DNA from: Enterococcus silesiacus
GTDB taxonomy: Bacteria > Bacillota > Bacilli > Lactobacillales > Enterococcaceae
Reading direction: 5' to 3'
NCBI GenBank assembly: GCA_001465115.1
Contig: CP013614.1
Coordinates: forward strand, 3,286,001-3,350,000
DNA length: 64,000 nucleotides
How positions within the stretch are numbered: the first letter of the stretch is position 1; each line of letters starts with the position of its first letter. Below are positions 44,122-52,382 of this stretch, piece by piece. The notes beneath the pieces are model-generated. The model ran no database searches, had not been told where the DNA came from, and saw nothing but the letters and a program-made list of their open reading frames with translations. The position numbers and the translations under genes were made by a program.

Positions 44122-44615
44122 ACTTCTGCAAGTGAAGGTACTCAAAGATGTTCAAAGTATCTGTCTTATGTTATTAAAAATAACTATACATTATACCTGT
44201 GAAGACCAATCATCGCTACTCGGTGATTGATCTATTTTTGTGCATCAAGAGGGAATTAGAATAATTGATAATAGGGGAGGGCTCTGTATCACGAAGGAAG
44301 TGAATGAGTAAATTATAAGGAGAAGATGGTAGGTTATCAATGAAAAAGTAAGTTGGCAGAAATGAAACTGAGCTACTTACAAATCAATGGATTTAATCAA
44401 GGAAATCAATGCTAAACAATTATGTGTAGTCATCAATATGAAAAATCATTTTTATTATTGTGATTGTCCAATCTAAAAGAATAGACTTGGATCTCAAATT
44501 AAAATTTAATATTAGACGTTACTTAATTAAAACAACCCTTGCATCAAAAAAAGATACAAGAGTCTACTTATGAATTGGCTAAACAGCTATCTCAGATAAT
44601 TGCGGTTTAATCAAA
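44122..44615. other. Gene-poor stretch with a leader copy and DUF960 remnants
   Basis: Bases 44174-44262 are leader copy C. After it, about 44265-44345 resembles the start of the DUF960 gene at 32267 (ATCACGAAGGAAGTGAATGA) but is frameshifted and lacks a start. At about 44540-44610 the plus strand reads HQKKIQESTYELAKQLSQI then a stop, the tail of some lost small gene. On the minus strand CTCTTGTATC/GATGCAAGGG at about 44532-44564 forms a hairpin terminator for the peptide gene at 44616. Confidence 0.55.
44174..44262 (+). repeat. DUF960-type leader repeat, copy C
   Basis: TTAAAAATAACTATACATTA is followed by the hairpin AGACCAATCATC/GGTGATTGATCT and TATTTTTGTG, then a weak AGAGGGAA. Same order as copies A and D, with an altered downstream frame. 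Confidence 0.65.
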
Positions 44616-44672
44616 TTAAACATTAACCCAAATAAAAACAGAAATAGCAACCGCAGTAGCAACTGTAATCAT
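44616..44672 (-). CDS. 18-residue hydrophobic peptide, candidate Rgg pheromone
   Basis: The minus strand encodes MITVATAVAISVFIWVNV with a textbook AAAGGAGG seven bases before the ATG and a hairpin terminator downstream. It is divergent from the Rgg-type regulator gene, 87 bases away, as for several Rgg/SHP quorum-sensing pairs in streptococci. The peptide is shorter and less charged at its N-terminus than typical SHPs, so a small membrane-active toxin is an alternative. It is too short for standard annotation. Confidence 0.55.
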   Translation of the reverse strand: MITVATAVAISVFIWVNV

Positions 44673-44759
44673 GGCAATACCTCCTTTCAATAATAGGATA
44701 TTTCAAACATTTTATATGTAATAATGTGCTATGATTATACAAAAGGAAGTGAAACTAGA

Positions 44760-45650
44760 ATGAATGTAGAAGAAGCACTTTATTTTTTTAGAAAAAATAG
44801 AAATTTAAAGCAAAAAGATATACTTACCTATACAGATACTTCCGTCTATTCCAAAATCGAGACAGGAAAAAAAGTATTAAGATTTTCTGAACTAAGAGAT
44901 ATTTTAGAACGCTTCTCTGTTCCACTAGAAGAATTTTCAGAATATTTAGAAGACAGTATGGAACAAAAAAAGTTTCGTAAATTATTTAGACAATGTGCGA
45001 ATAGTCCAATAGATGAATCCAATAAAAAGAAGTTACTTAACTACTACAACCAATTAACATTTTCTAAAGAAATGCATCTTAGAGAAATGGCAAATTTTAT
45101 CGGGATAAAAACATTGTTCTCCAATTTTTGGAAAGAAATTTCTCCTGTAAGCCAAGAAGAATTAAACCAAATCTATGAACTTCTCATGGAAAAAGAGTAT
45201 TTTTTTCAGTATGATTACGCTGTATTATCCAATACAATTTTTCTATTTAACAATAAGCAAATCAAGCACCTAGCTAAAAAAGCGTTGCCTGTTAAAGATA
45301 TTGAAGTCAGAAATGTGGAGACAACAGAATTTATAAAAAACATGATTAACAATTTAATCACAACGTTACTACGCAAAAAAGAATATGAGGCAAGTCGTTA
45401 TTATTTAAGATTAGCCGCTACAAAAGAAGGCAATCTTACGTTTGATTACAAATTAGTTATTCAGTACTTGGATAATTTAACAAGCTATTTAATTACTGGT
45501 GACGATTGTTATAAAGAAAATATTTACGACTATATCCACTTATTAACGAAGCTTGGAGAACGGAATTTTGCGAAAAGTATTGAGCGAGAAGTTCACTCGA
45601 TCCTTTCAGAAAGCAAAGATATTCCGATCTTTATTCAAGCTGATCTGTAA
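44760..45650 (+). CDS. Rgg/GadR/MutR-family transcriptional regulator
   Basis: A 296-residue regulator with an N-terminal XRE helix-turn-helix (NRNLKQKDIL near residue 13, SVYSKIETGKK near 29) and an all-helical C-terminal domain typical of Rgg proteins, which bind short peptides. The ATG at 44760 follows AAAGGAAG; the frame opens earlier at 44724 but with no ribosome site. Divergent 18-residue peptide upstream, and the lipase operon downstream could be its target; that link is inferred. Confidence 0.85.
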   Translation: MNVEEALYFFRKNRNLKQKDILTYTDTSVYSKIETGKKVLRFSELRDILERFSVPLEEFSEYLEDSMEQKKFRKLFRQCANSPIDESNKKKLLNYYNQLTFSKEMHLREMANFIGIKTLFSNFWKEISPVSQEELNQIYELLMEKEYFFQYDYAVLSNTIFLFNNKQIKHLAKKALPVKDIEVRNVETTEFIKNMINNLITTLLRKKEYEASRYYLRLAATKEGNLTFDYKLVIQYLDNLTSYLITGDDCYKENIYDYIHLLTKLGERNFAKSIEREVHSILSESKDIPIFIQADL

Positions 45651-46128
45651 CCTATATTCGGATAGAAAAACCATCAACCATTATTAGCATACCACATTAT
45701 TTATAGTCTTTTCACTCAAATTGTAAATAATGTTAGTTTTATAGTCATACGCTGTTTTATTTCTCATGAGAAATTACTTTTTACCAAATGGTCTGTATTC
45801 TTACTCTTTATTTTGTTAAACTATACTTATTGGAAAATAATAAGAGAGTAAACTAAACGAAGGAGTTCTTCAGTATCAGAAACAAAAAAACAATTCACAA
45901 CTTGTCAAGGAACTTTACTGAGTGTCTGACAGACGCTTTTCAGCTAAATTTATCAAGTAAAAGCTTGTATTTAATAGGGGCTACAGACGCTACTGTAGTT
46001 AATCAGGATTATGTCTACCTAGATGTTTTAATAACATTACTTTTAAATTTTAGATACAGTTATTACATGGTTTTATGAATTAAATGACTATGTTATAGTT
46101 AGCTTACTCTTACTTTAAGGAGAAAAAG
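45651..46128. other. Intergenic region before the lipase operon, with a possible decayed small gene
   Basis: A frame of 67 codons (45875-46078) begins at ATC, nine bases after AAGGAG, and reads NLSRNFTECLTDAFQLN and SLYLIGATDATVVNQDYVYL; it would be a good gene if the ATC were ATG. A possible promoter, TTGTTA-17-AATAAT, lies near 45815-45843. The lipase operon has AAGGAG just before 46129. Confidence 0.45.
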
Positions 46129-46641
46129 ATGAAAAGAAAAACTCTCATAGCGTTAGGTATAATCATTTTAGTAGTCATTGGAGGAGCATGGTATATGAAA
46201 AAAGAAAAAGATTTAGCAGAATTACATGATATTCAAACAGATTTAGCTAATTATTTGTATAATAATTATCAACTATATACAAGAGATAAAAAAAAAGTGG
46301 CTATAATTTATCAAGAGTTTGACAAAGGAAAAGGAACTATAACTGAGCAAGAATACTTTGATAAATTAGATAACATCAAAGAATACTCTGATATACAAAA
46401 GATAGAATTTACAGGGTTTTCTGTCGGACCAATGAAAGGATTGGATGTATCATATGTCATTAACGATGTATATGAAAACGAGACAACACTTGATACTAAA
46501 CTATTTGAAACAGGTGAATGGATTTATCAGGTAGGAAGTCATTCCGGTGAGGGACCTTATTATTTAGAGAAGAAAAACAAGCCGTCAGACTTACCTCTAC
46601 CTGAAACATTGATTATTTATTATCATGGAGGTATTAAGTAA
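46129..46641 (+). CDS. Membrane-anchored candidate immunity protein (TilA-like)
   Basis: A 170-residue protein with one N-terminal membrane helix (TLIALGIIILVVIGGAWYM) and an extracytoplasmic domain containing LDVSYVINDVYENE near residue 104 and GSHSGEGPYYLEKK near 138. It is the first gene of an operon with a lipase-type type VII effector and overlaps it by one base (TAATG). In S. aureus the lipase toxin TslA is neutralised by the surface-anchored TilA; position and topology suggest the same role here. No lipobox is visible, which differs from a lipoprotein. Confidence 0.65.
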   Translation: MKRKTLIALGIIILVVIGGAWYMKKEKDLAELHDIQTDLANYLYNNYQLYTRDKKKVAIIYQEFDKGKGTITEQEYFDKLDNIKEYSDIQKIEFTGFSVGPMKGLDVSYVINDVYENETTLDTKLFETGEWIYQVGSHSGEGPYYLEKKNKPSDLPLPETLIIYYHGGIK

Positions 46642-47999
46642 TGGATCAAAATAGAATTCTTTCTAAAAACGTTTATGGTGTTGAAAAAAATGAAATTCGA
46701 GAAAATACACGGATAAAGAACACTGATTACATTGTTTTGGATACCATTGATACAAACAAAGATAGTTTGAAGATAGACCAGGCACCTCGAAAGAATAGTA
46801 TGCAGGCTATGGCTGTAGCTGAAATCAAAGACGAATATAAAAATAAAGAGAATCCCGATTTAAAAAATGTACCTGGTTATCCCGAGTCAGTCGTAAAAAA
46901 AGACGTCACAATTGTTTATGCAGGGACATCAAGTAAACGAGATTGGCAAACAAACGTTGGTGAAATTTTTCTAGGCGCAAAAGCTCCTGAAGGGGCTTTT
47001 GGTACCTCTGTAGAATATGCCAGAGAAATTGAACGGAAATATCCAAAAAAAGACGGCTTTACCATCGGTACGTCTGGACATTCATTAGGTGGGGCAGAAG
47101 CCATTTATGTTGCAGTGCTACTAGGATACAATGCGTTTACGTATGGTGCTGCTGGATCAGGTTTAACGGATGAACAGATTAAACAGTATAAAGGAACGAT
47201 TGTGAATCTTTTCGATACAACGGATGCCGTGACAAGTGGTGTGTTGACAGACGGACGGAAAAAAATCCCTTTTTTGAGTATCGGTATCGATAACCCTTGG
47301 TGGAGAACAGCCGGACATTCATTAGATCAATTTCAAGTAGATAAAAAAGGGAATTATATTAACAAATACGGCGATATCGTGGTTTATTCAGATTTGAATG
47401 GCGGTATTTCGATTGAACAAACTCTTTTAGTGCAAAGCATCGTTGAAAATAAGATGCAAATGCGCAGATTAGAACATTATGGCGTAGACAAAATGGGTGG
47501 TAAAAAAGAGTATCAACGCTTAAAAAAAGAAAATGAGTGGCTTCAAACTCAAATCAATAGTTTTACCAAATTAAATGTCTTACGTAAAAAATTAACCGCT
47601 AGTGGTGGCGGTTTATCTGGAAATGAACAAATCTATTTAGACGATAGCCAAGCGCTAACTATTGTAAAGCTTGCATCTTCAAAATTCGACATGGCAATGG
47701 AGAACGTCGTAAAGCTCTATAAAGATGCCGTTAGGGAATTAGAAGAAATGTGGCAAGAAGGACGTTCAACGATTCAAAGTAATTGTCCTGACTTATCTTA
47801 TGGTGAAGTTTTAGATGCTATGCAGGCAATGGGTTGTACGGAACAAACAATGGTGACGATCCCTTCACAAAAATTTCAAGAAAAACTAAGTTTAGCATAT
47901 CAAATGAGTAGTAAATTTAGTACCCTAACCAAAGATATTACTGCAAAAATAGGTGAATTAGTTCAACGAGACCAAGAATTAGCGAAACAACTCGCCTAA
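46641..47999 (+). CDS. Lipase-type T7SS effector with N-terminal catalytic domain
   Basis: A 452-residue protein whose N-terminal half is an alpha/beta hydrolase: DVTIVYAGTSSKRDW near residue 88 (oxyanion region), nucleophile Ser148 in SGHSLGGAEAIYVA, and an Asp in NLFDTTDAVTSG near 192. The C-terminal half (about 270-452) is helical with LXG/WXG-like features and heptad patterns. Catalytic domain first, secretion domain second is the reverse of LXG toxins and matches S. aureus TslA. No signal peptide. The three small helical genes downstream would be its targeting partners. No T7SS machinery is in the window. Confidence 0.75.
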   Translation: MDQNRILSKNVYGVEKNEIRENTRIKNTDYIVLDTIDTNKDSLKIDQAPRKNSMQAMAVAEIKDEYKNKENPDLKNVPGYPESVVKKDVTIVYAGTSSKRDWQTNVGEIFLGAKAPEGAFGTSVEYAREIERKYPKKDGFTIGTSGHSLGGAEAIYVAVLLGYNAFTYGAAGSGLTDEQIKQYKGTIVNLFDTTDAVTSGVLTDGRKKIPFLSIGIDNPWWRTAGHSLDQFQVDKKGNYINKYGDIVVYSDLNGGISIEQTLLVQSIVENKMQMRRLEHYGVDKMGGKKEYQRLKKENEWLQTQINSFTKLNVLRKKLTASGGGLSGNEQIYLDDSQALTIVKLASSKFDMAMENVVKLYKDAVRELEEMWQEGRSTIQSNCPDLSYGEVLDAMQAMGCTEQTMVTIPSQKFQEKLSLAYQMSSKFSTLTKDITAKIGELVQRDQELAKQLA

Positions 48000-48018
48000 A
48001 AAAGGGAGAGATACGAGT

Positions 48019-48330
48019 ATGGATCAAGAAGAGCAAGCATTAGCGGATTATCAACAAACGAGACGACAACTTGAAGAAGAATCTGACGCATTGACAAGAA
48101 TTAGGCGACAAGCGGAACAAGCAACGAATGATACCTATTCTGAAATGCAACGGCAAGTACAACGATTTGGTGAAACAAATGAGCCTATGGAATGGGCAAG
48201 GCGTGAACTATCACGTCTTGAAGAAGATTTTTTCTCAGAATTAGACAGAGAGAAACGGACCCTTTCGTTAAAAGAAGACGAAGCAGAACAAGCCTATCGA
48301 AAAAAACTTCAAGAACAAACTAAACCGTAA
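48019..48330 (+). CDS. Small coiled-coil T7SS partner protein (DUF3958-like)
   Basis: A 103-residue, almost entirely helical acidic/basic protein (DALTRIRRQAEQATNDTY, RRELSRLEEDFFSELDREK). Size and composition resemble DUF3958-type proteins encoded with LXG and lipase effectors. AAGGGAGAG lies before the ATG, 19 bases after the effector. Likely a helical partner that pairs with the next product. Confidence 0.65.
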   Translation: MDQEEQALADYQQTRRQLEEESDALTRIRRQAEQATNDTYSEMQRQVQRFGETNEPMEWARRELSRLEEDFFSELDREKRTLSLKEDEAEQAYRKKLQEQTKP

Positions 48331-48345
48331 AAGGAGCATGATTAC

Positions 48346-48609
48346 GTGTTAGAAGCAATCGAAAAACTATTAAAAGAATATAAAAAGAATTTACAAAAAA
48401 TGAGCGCTCAAGCCACTGCAATGGCACTTGTTCAAAAAAAAGGTAGTCTTGTGAAAAAAACAAAAAAATCTGGTGAAACGGAATCAGAAAGTGCAAAAAA
48501 TTCCATTACTTCTGCAACAAGTGGTCTAGGGGAGACAGTAAAAGGGCAGTTTGGAAAGAAAGTAACACAAGTTTTAGATGAACAAGGAAAAATGCTAGAT
48601 AAATTTTAA
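48346..48609 (+). CDS. Small WXG100-like T7SS partner protein
   Basis: An 87-residue helical protein starting at GTG with AAAGGAG ten bases upstream. The first half is a Lys-rich helix (LEAIEKLLKEYKKNLQKM), the middle is Gly/Ser, and the second half is a helix ending KMLDKF. It has no WXG motif, but the length and hairpin-like layout suit the WXG100/TIGR04197-type partners seen near T7SS effectors. Confidence 0.6.
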   Translation: MLEAIEKLLKEYKKNLQKMSAQATAMALVQKKGSLVKKTKKSGETESESAKNSITSATSGLGETVKGQFGKKVTQVLDEQGKMLDKF

Positions 48610-48635
48610 TTGAAATAGAAAAAGGTGTGTTTCTA

Positions 48636-48896
48636 GTGGATGATAAAGAATTAGAACTGCGCAAGGAAGAACAACGTCAAAAGATTCGTGAAATTGGACA
48701 GAATGCCCAACTCAAAAGTTTAGAAAGCCAGTTGAAAACAGAAAAAGAAGCCAATAAACACTTTGAAGAAATAGAGAGAACTTTAAAAGAAATGCAAAAA
48801 GTGATTGATTCCTGGGATAGGAAATACGAGAATACGCCCGAAAAAATAAGGCCGGAATTCCATGTCATTAAGGAAACCGATGTAAATCAGTTGTAA
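48636..48896 (+). CDS. Small coiled-coil protein of the lipase operon
   Basis: An 86-residue helical protein (LELRKEEQRQKIREIGQNAQ, EEIERTLKEMQKVIDSWDRKY). The start is taken as GTG at 48636, with AAAGG nine bases upstream; the frame is open to a GTG at 48627 that overlaps the ribosome site. Last gene of the operon and probably another effector-targeting partner. Confidence 0.6.
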   Translation: MDDKELELRKEEQRQKIREIGQNAQLKSLESQLKTEKEANKHFEEIERTLKEMQKVIDSWDRKYENTPEKIRPEFHVIKETDVNQL

Positions 48897-48910
48897 GGAA
48901 TGTATCTAGC

Positions 48911-48993
48911 TTAAAAATAACTATATATTATATTCATGAAGATCAATCATCAATGGTGGTTGTTCTATTTTTTGTGTTTCAAGGAGGGAATAA
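48911..48993 (+). repeat. DUF960-type leader repeat, copy D
   Basis: TTAAAAATAACTATATATTA, then the hairpin GATCAATCATC/GGTGGTTGTTC, TATTTTTTGTG and AAGGAGGG. It is the copy closest to A. Confidence 0.7.
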
Positions 48994-49221
48994 AATGTTT
49001 GATACTAAAATTGATTGTATCTTATCGATCAAAAAAGAAACGCTGCAGGATTACTTACTACATTTAATGTCTAAATAAAGTATTATGCAATAAAATTATC
49101 TTTTAAGTTTCTTACTCTATTGCATATTCATTCATCTTAATCATCTAAACTCATCTTCAAAAGATCATTTCTATTTTTTGAAATATGTTTTCAACAGTAT
49201 TTTTTATCTAAATATAAAAAA

Positions 49222-49236
49222 AGAATGCGTTTACAT
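49222..49236 (-). promoter_or_regulatory. Cre site (CcpA)
   Basis: The complement ATGTAAACGCATTCT fits WTGNAANCGNWNNCW at every position. It lies upstream of the PTS IIC operon and implies carbon catabolite control. Confidence 0.7.
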
Positions 49237-49260
49237 AATTAGAATAATATGTTAATCTTT

Positions 49261-49276
49261 ACTTGTTCGAACAAGT
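49261..49276. promoter_or_regulatory. Palindromic operator, probably for the GntR regulator
   Basis: ACTTGTTCGAACAAGT is a perfect 16-bp palindrome about 95 bases before the operon's first gene. The GntR/UTRA-type regulator encoded three genes downstream is the natural candidate to bind it. Confidence 0.6.
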
Positions 49277-49371
49277 TGTGTTGCTAGTATTTCTGAAGGA
49301 AGTGGTGATGCAAAAGGTTTAATATGAGACGGTGTGTGGACTTCATTAGACATAAAAGGAAGGAAAGTAAA

Positions 49372-49869
49372 ATGAAAAATATATCAGCTGAAACAGAATT
49401 AATTAAACAATCTAAGTTAAAAAGCATCTATTTCAATCGCTTTCTGCTATTTCGCTACATTACTGCATTTTTTTTCTTTGTCAATTTATATTGGAGTATA
49501 TTGTCTTTTTCAGCTTTAAGTATTTGGATTATTCTACCGTTGTTGTTAATTATAATTGATATCGCTATCATAATTGAACAGACCACCAAATATTGGCATC
49601 CGTCGAATCAGTTGTTCATTACCAAAACAGGATACGCTATACAAATTTTTAGTAATTTGTTAGGAATTATAACAATTCTTATAGGGCATCAACAGTTACT
49701 TTTTCCGTTTATCAATAGTGAAGGGCGTGGCTTGTTACTTGCATGTCTTGCTGTGGGAAGTCTTGTGGGTATAATTGTCGAATGGCGTGTCTGGCAGATT
49801 GAACATGATAGAGATGCTTATTTAAAACATATGGAAATTTTTGAAAAGAATGTAAAAAAAGAAAGGTGA
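49372..49869 (+). CDS. Small four-helix membrane protein upstream of PTS IIC
   Basis: A 165-residue protein with about four hydrophobic segments (FFFVNLYWSILSFSALSIWIILPLLLIIIDIAIII region, IFSNLLGIITILIG, LLLACLAVGSLVGIIV) and a charged C-terminal helix. The ATG at 49372 has AAGGAAGG nearby; the longer frame to 49324 lacks one. Its stop lies inside the ribosome site region of the PTS gene, so the two are coupled. Family not recognised. Confidence 0.7.
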   Translation: MKNISAETELIKQSKLKSIYFNRFLLFRYITAFFFFVNLYWSILSFSALSIWIILPLLLIIIDIAIIIEQTTKYWHPSNQLFITKTGYAIQIFSNLLGIITILIGHQQLLFPFINSEGRGLLLACLAVGSLVGIIVEWRVWQIEHDRDAYLKHMEIFEKNVKKER

Positions 49870-49874
49870 TAAAC

Positions 49875-51233
49875 ATGGATTCAGAAAACAAACTATTTAA
49901 ATTTTTGAATAACTATTTAATGGGACCTATGGGGAAAATTTCCCAGTTTAGAATTGTCCGTGGCGTAATGGCTGCTGGGATGGCCTCAATTCCTTTTACA
50001 ATTGTAGGATCAATGTTTCTGATTATTGCTGTTTTGCCTCAGAGTTTTCCTGTTTTGCAAGGAATATGGGAAATTTCGTTTGAACGAGTTGAGAGCTTGT
50101 ATATGCTTGGTAATATGGCAACTATGGGGATTTTAGCCCTTTATTTTTGTATTGTTTTTGGTTATGAGTATACAAAAATTCAAGCGCAAGAAGAGAAAAT
50201 CAATCTAAACCCTATGAATGGGGCATTATTATCTATGATGGCTTACTTTATGTGTCTACCGGAATTGATTTTTGATGGTGGTGTTGCTACTTTAGTAAAT
50301 GTGGTGACAGATGATAAAAAAATTATTGATGGTTGGGAAATGTCAGGCGGTGTTACACGGCTAGGCACAACAGGTATTTTTACAGCAATCATTATGTCGA
50401 TCATTGCTGTTAAAATTTATGCTTTATGTGTAAAACGTAAATGGGTGATCAAGATGCCTGAAACTGTGCCAACAGGTGTTTCAAATTCTTTTACAGCACT
50501 TATTCCAACTGTGTTGATTGCATTGACTGTTATTATTATTAATGGCATACTAGTTGCTCTTGGAACAGATATATTTAAAATGATCGCTATTCCATTTGGT
50601 TTTGTAACGAATTTGACTAATACCTGGATTGGATTATTGGTTATTTATTTCTTAATGCATGCACTTTGGATAGTCGGGATTCATGGTGCAACAATCGTTA
50701 CTTCATTTTTAACACCGATTGTTTTATCAAATATGGTTCAAAATCAAAATGGAGCGAACCTTCCTTTTGCGGGTGAATTTAACAATAGTTTTGTAACGAT
50801 TGGTGGTTCAGGGGCCACACTTGGGATGGTTATCTTCATTACATTTTTTGCAAAATCAGCCCAGTTAGGTGCTTTAGGTAAGGCGGCAGTTGTACCATCG
50901 TTGTTTAATATTAATGAGCCGATTTTATTTGGGATGCCTGTTGTATATAATCCGTATACAGCGATTCCGTTTTTCTTGGCGCCAATGAGCTCAATGTCGG
51001 TAGCTTATTTTGCAATTAAATTCGGTATGGTTAATCCACCGATAGCACAAGTTGCATGGCCAACCCCACTTGGATTATCAGGGTTTATTGGTTCAGGCGG
51101 TGATTGGAGAGCTTTTGTATTGGCAATCGTCTGCGCAGCTGTGGCATTTGTAATTTGGTTCCCATTTATTAAATTTTATGATAGGAAATTGTATCAAGAT
51201 GAACAAGCGAAAGTTACTGTAACAAATGTGTAG
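49875..51233 (+). CDS. PTS IIC permease, cellobiose/lactose family
   Basis: A 452-residue IIC permease (CelB type) with about ten membrane segments, MPETVPTGVSNSFTALIPT near residue 195, GIHGAT near 275 and NINEPILFGMPVVYNP near 345, the family's conserved substrate-binding region. The ATG at 49875 is preferred over GTG 49866, since GAAAGGTG precedes the former. No IIA or IIB gene is nearby, so it must borrow these. The GntR regulator downstream and the cre/palindrome upstream point to a disaccharide substrate. Confidence 0.9.
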   Translation: MDSENKLFKFLNNYLMGPMGKISQFRIVRGVMAAGMASIPFTIVGSMFLIIAVLPQSFPVLQGIWEISFERVESLYMLGNMATMGILALYFCIVFGYEYTKIQAQEEKINLNPMNGALLSMMAYFMCLPELIFDGGVATLVNVVTDDKKIIDGWEMSGGVTRLGTTGIFTAIIMSIIAVKIYALCVKRKWVIKMPETVPTGVSNSFTALIPTVLIALTVIIINGILVALGTDIFKMIAIPFGFVTNLTNTWIGLLVIYFLMHALWIVGIHGATIVTSFLTPIVLSNMVQNQNGANLPFAGEFNNSFVTIGGSGATLGMVIFITFFAKSAQLGALGKAAVVPSLFNINEPILFGMPVVYNPYTAIPFFLAPMSSMSVAYFAIKFGMVNPPIAQVAWPTPLGLSGFIGSGGDWRAFVLAIVCAAVAFVIWFPFIKFYDRKLYQDEQAKVTVTNV

Positions 51234-51356
51234 TATCTGAGGGAACAAAGAAGTAGTTGAAAGCATAATAAAAGGAAGGTATTATTTTAATGAGCGGGTA
51301 TAAGGTAGCGTGATCAGATAAGCTTCACTAGGCTTAATAAAAAGGAGTGTCTAAAG

Positions 51357-52091
51357 ATGCAAAGCAAGAATCCACTTGATATTAAAACATTAGTCAAGGA
51401 GATGATTGAGGAAATACAGGATGGCAAATTGGCGGATGAAAATGGAAAGTTACCAAGTGAGCAAAAATTGAGGACCTACTATAATGTGTCACGTTATGCA
51501 TTACGTCAAGCTTTGGCGCAACTAGGTGATATGGGGGTTATTTATCAAGCGCAAGGTGTTGGTTCTTTTATCCGTCCAGAACGCCATGAAAAAGTACTGA
51601 ACTTACAAAATAACATTGGAATAACAGAAGAAATGGCACGGCCTGGCCGAACGATTAAAACTATAGAAGCTAGTCATCGGATTGTGAGCGTGGCAGAAGC
51701 TGATTTTTTACCTAAAAATAATGAATTGGCTCAAAGTGTTCAATTGATTGAGATTAATCGTTTGCGGACACTTGATGACGAACCATACTTATCCGAAAAG
51801 TCTTATTTTTTACAGTCAATTATTAAAGAAATTCCAGAAGAATCACTGTACGATTCTGTCTTTAACTATTTTGAACAGGACAAAAATATAAAAATAGGCT
51901 TTATTGATAAAGTCATTAGTAGTGAACCTCTTTATGAGCCTGGTGCAAGTTTTTTTAAATTGGCTGTAGGCGCTCCTACGTTGGTGGTGCGAGATGACAC
52001 ATTTTTAAGTTCAGGAAGGTTATTAGCATTTTCAAAAATTTGTTATGACTATCGTAAAGCCGAGTTATTTATGTTTAAAAAAACATACTGA
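51357..52091 (+). CDS. GntR-family regulator with UTRA domain
   Basis: A 244-residue regulator: winged helix-turn-helix (residues about 8-75, KLPSEQKLRTYYNVSRYALRQAL) and a UTRA ligand-binding domain (about 95-240, EINRLRTLDDEPYLSEKSYF). This HutC/MngR subfamily senses sugar phosphates. AAGGAG lies eight bases before the ATG. It probably represses the preceding PTS operon through the palindrome at 49261. Confidence 0.9.
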   Translation: MQSKNPLDIKTLVKEMIEEIQDGKLADENGKLPSEQKLRTYYNVSRYALRQALAQLGDMGVIYQAQGVGSFIRPERHEKVLNLQNNIGITEEMARPGRTIKTIEASHRIVSVAEADFLPKNNELAQSVQLIEINRLRTLDDEPYLSEKSYFLQSIIKEIPEESLYDSVFNYFEQDKNIKIGFIDKVISSEPLYEPGASFFKLAVGAPTLVVRDDTFLSSGRLLAFSKICYDYRKAELFMFKKTY

Positions 52092-52133
52092 TAAAAAAGT
52101 TCAACTGAACTGGCTTGTCCTATGAGTGAATAG

Positions 52134-52168
52134 AGCTGATTTTGAGCAATTTAGGCTCAAAATCAGCT
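52134..52168 (+). terminator. Terminator after the GntR gene
   Basis: AGCTGATTTTGAG pairs perfectly with CTCAAAATCAGCT around a nine-base loop. The T tract is short. Confidence 0.75.
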
Positions 52169-52382
52169 TGTTACCTTATAGTGAGATAGTAGAACTTTCT
52201 TTAAAGCTAGTAGTGGAAAGAAAGTAGTTTACACTAGATTCTTCCTTTTCGAAAATAGAATTGCAGAGGGTGCAGTCCTTTAAATTTTGATAGATAGGAA
52301 TTAAAAAGTTTCTTCCCTCCATCATTTCGCCTATGATAGAATGAACTGATAGTTTTTGAAATGAAAGGAATGAGAAAATAAA

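Larger units (their letters stand above)
48897..49371. other. Intergenic region with leader copy D, cre site and palindromic operator
   Basis: Leader copy D (48911-48993) ends in AAGGAGGG and an ATG at 48994 opening a 27-codon frame (MFDTKIDCILSIKKETLQDY) that keeps only the first residues of DUF960 and is probably a fragment. Further on are a perfect cre match (49222-49236) and the palindrome at 49261-49276, upstream of the orphan PTS operon. Confidence 0.6.

Noticed and set aside
29884..49000. Prophage
   Set aside because: No capsid, portal, terminase, tail or lysis genes are present in the accessory region.
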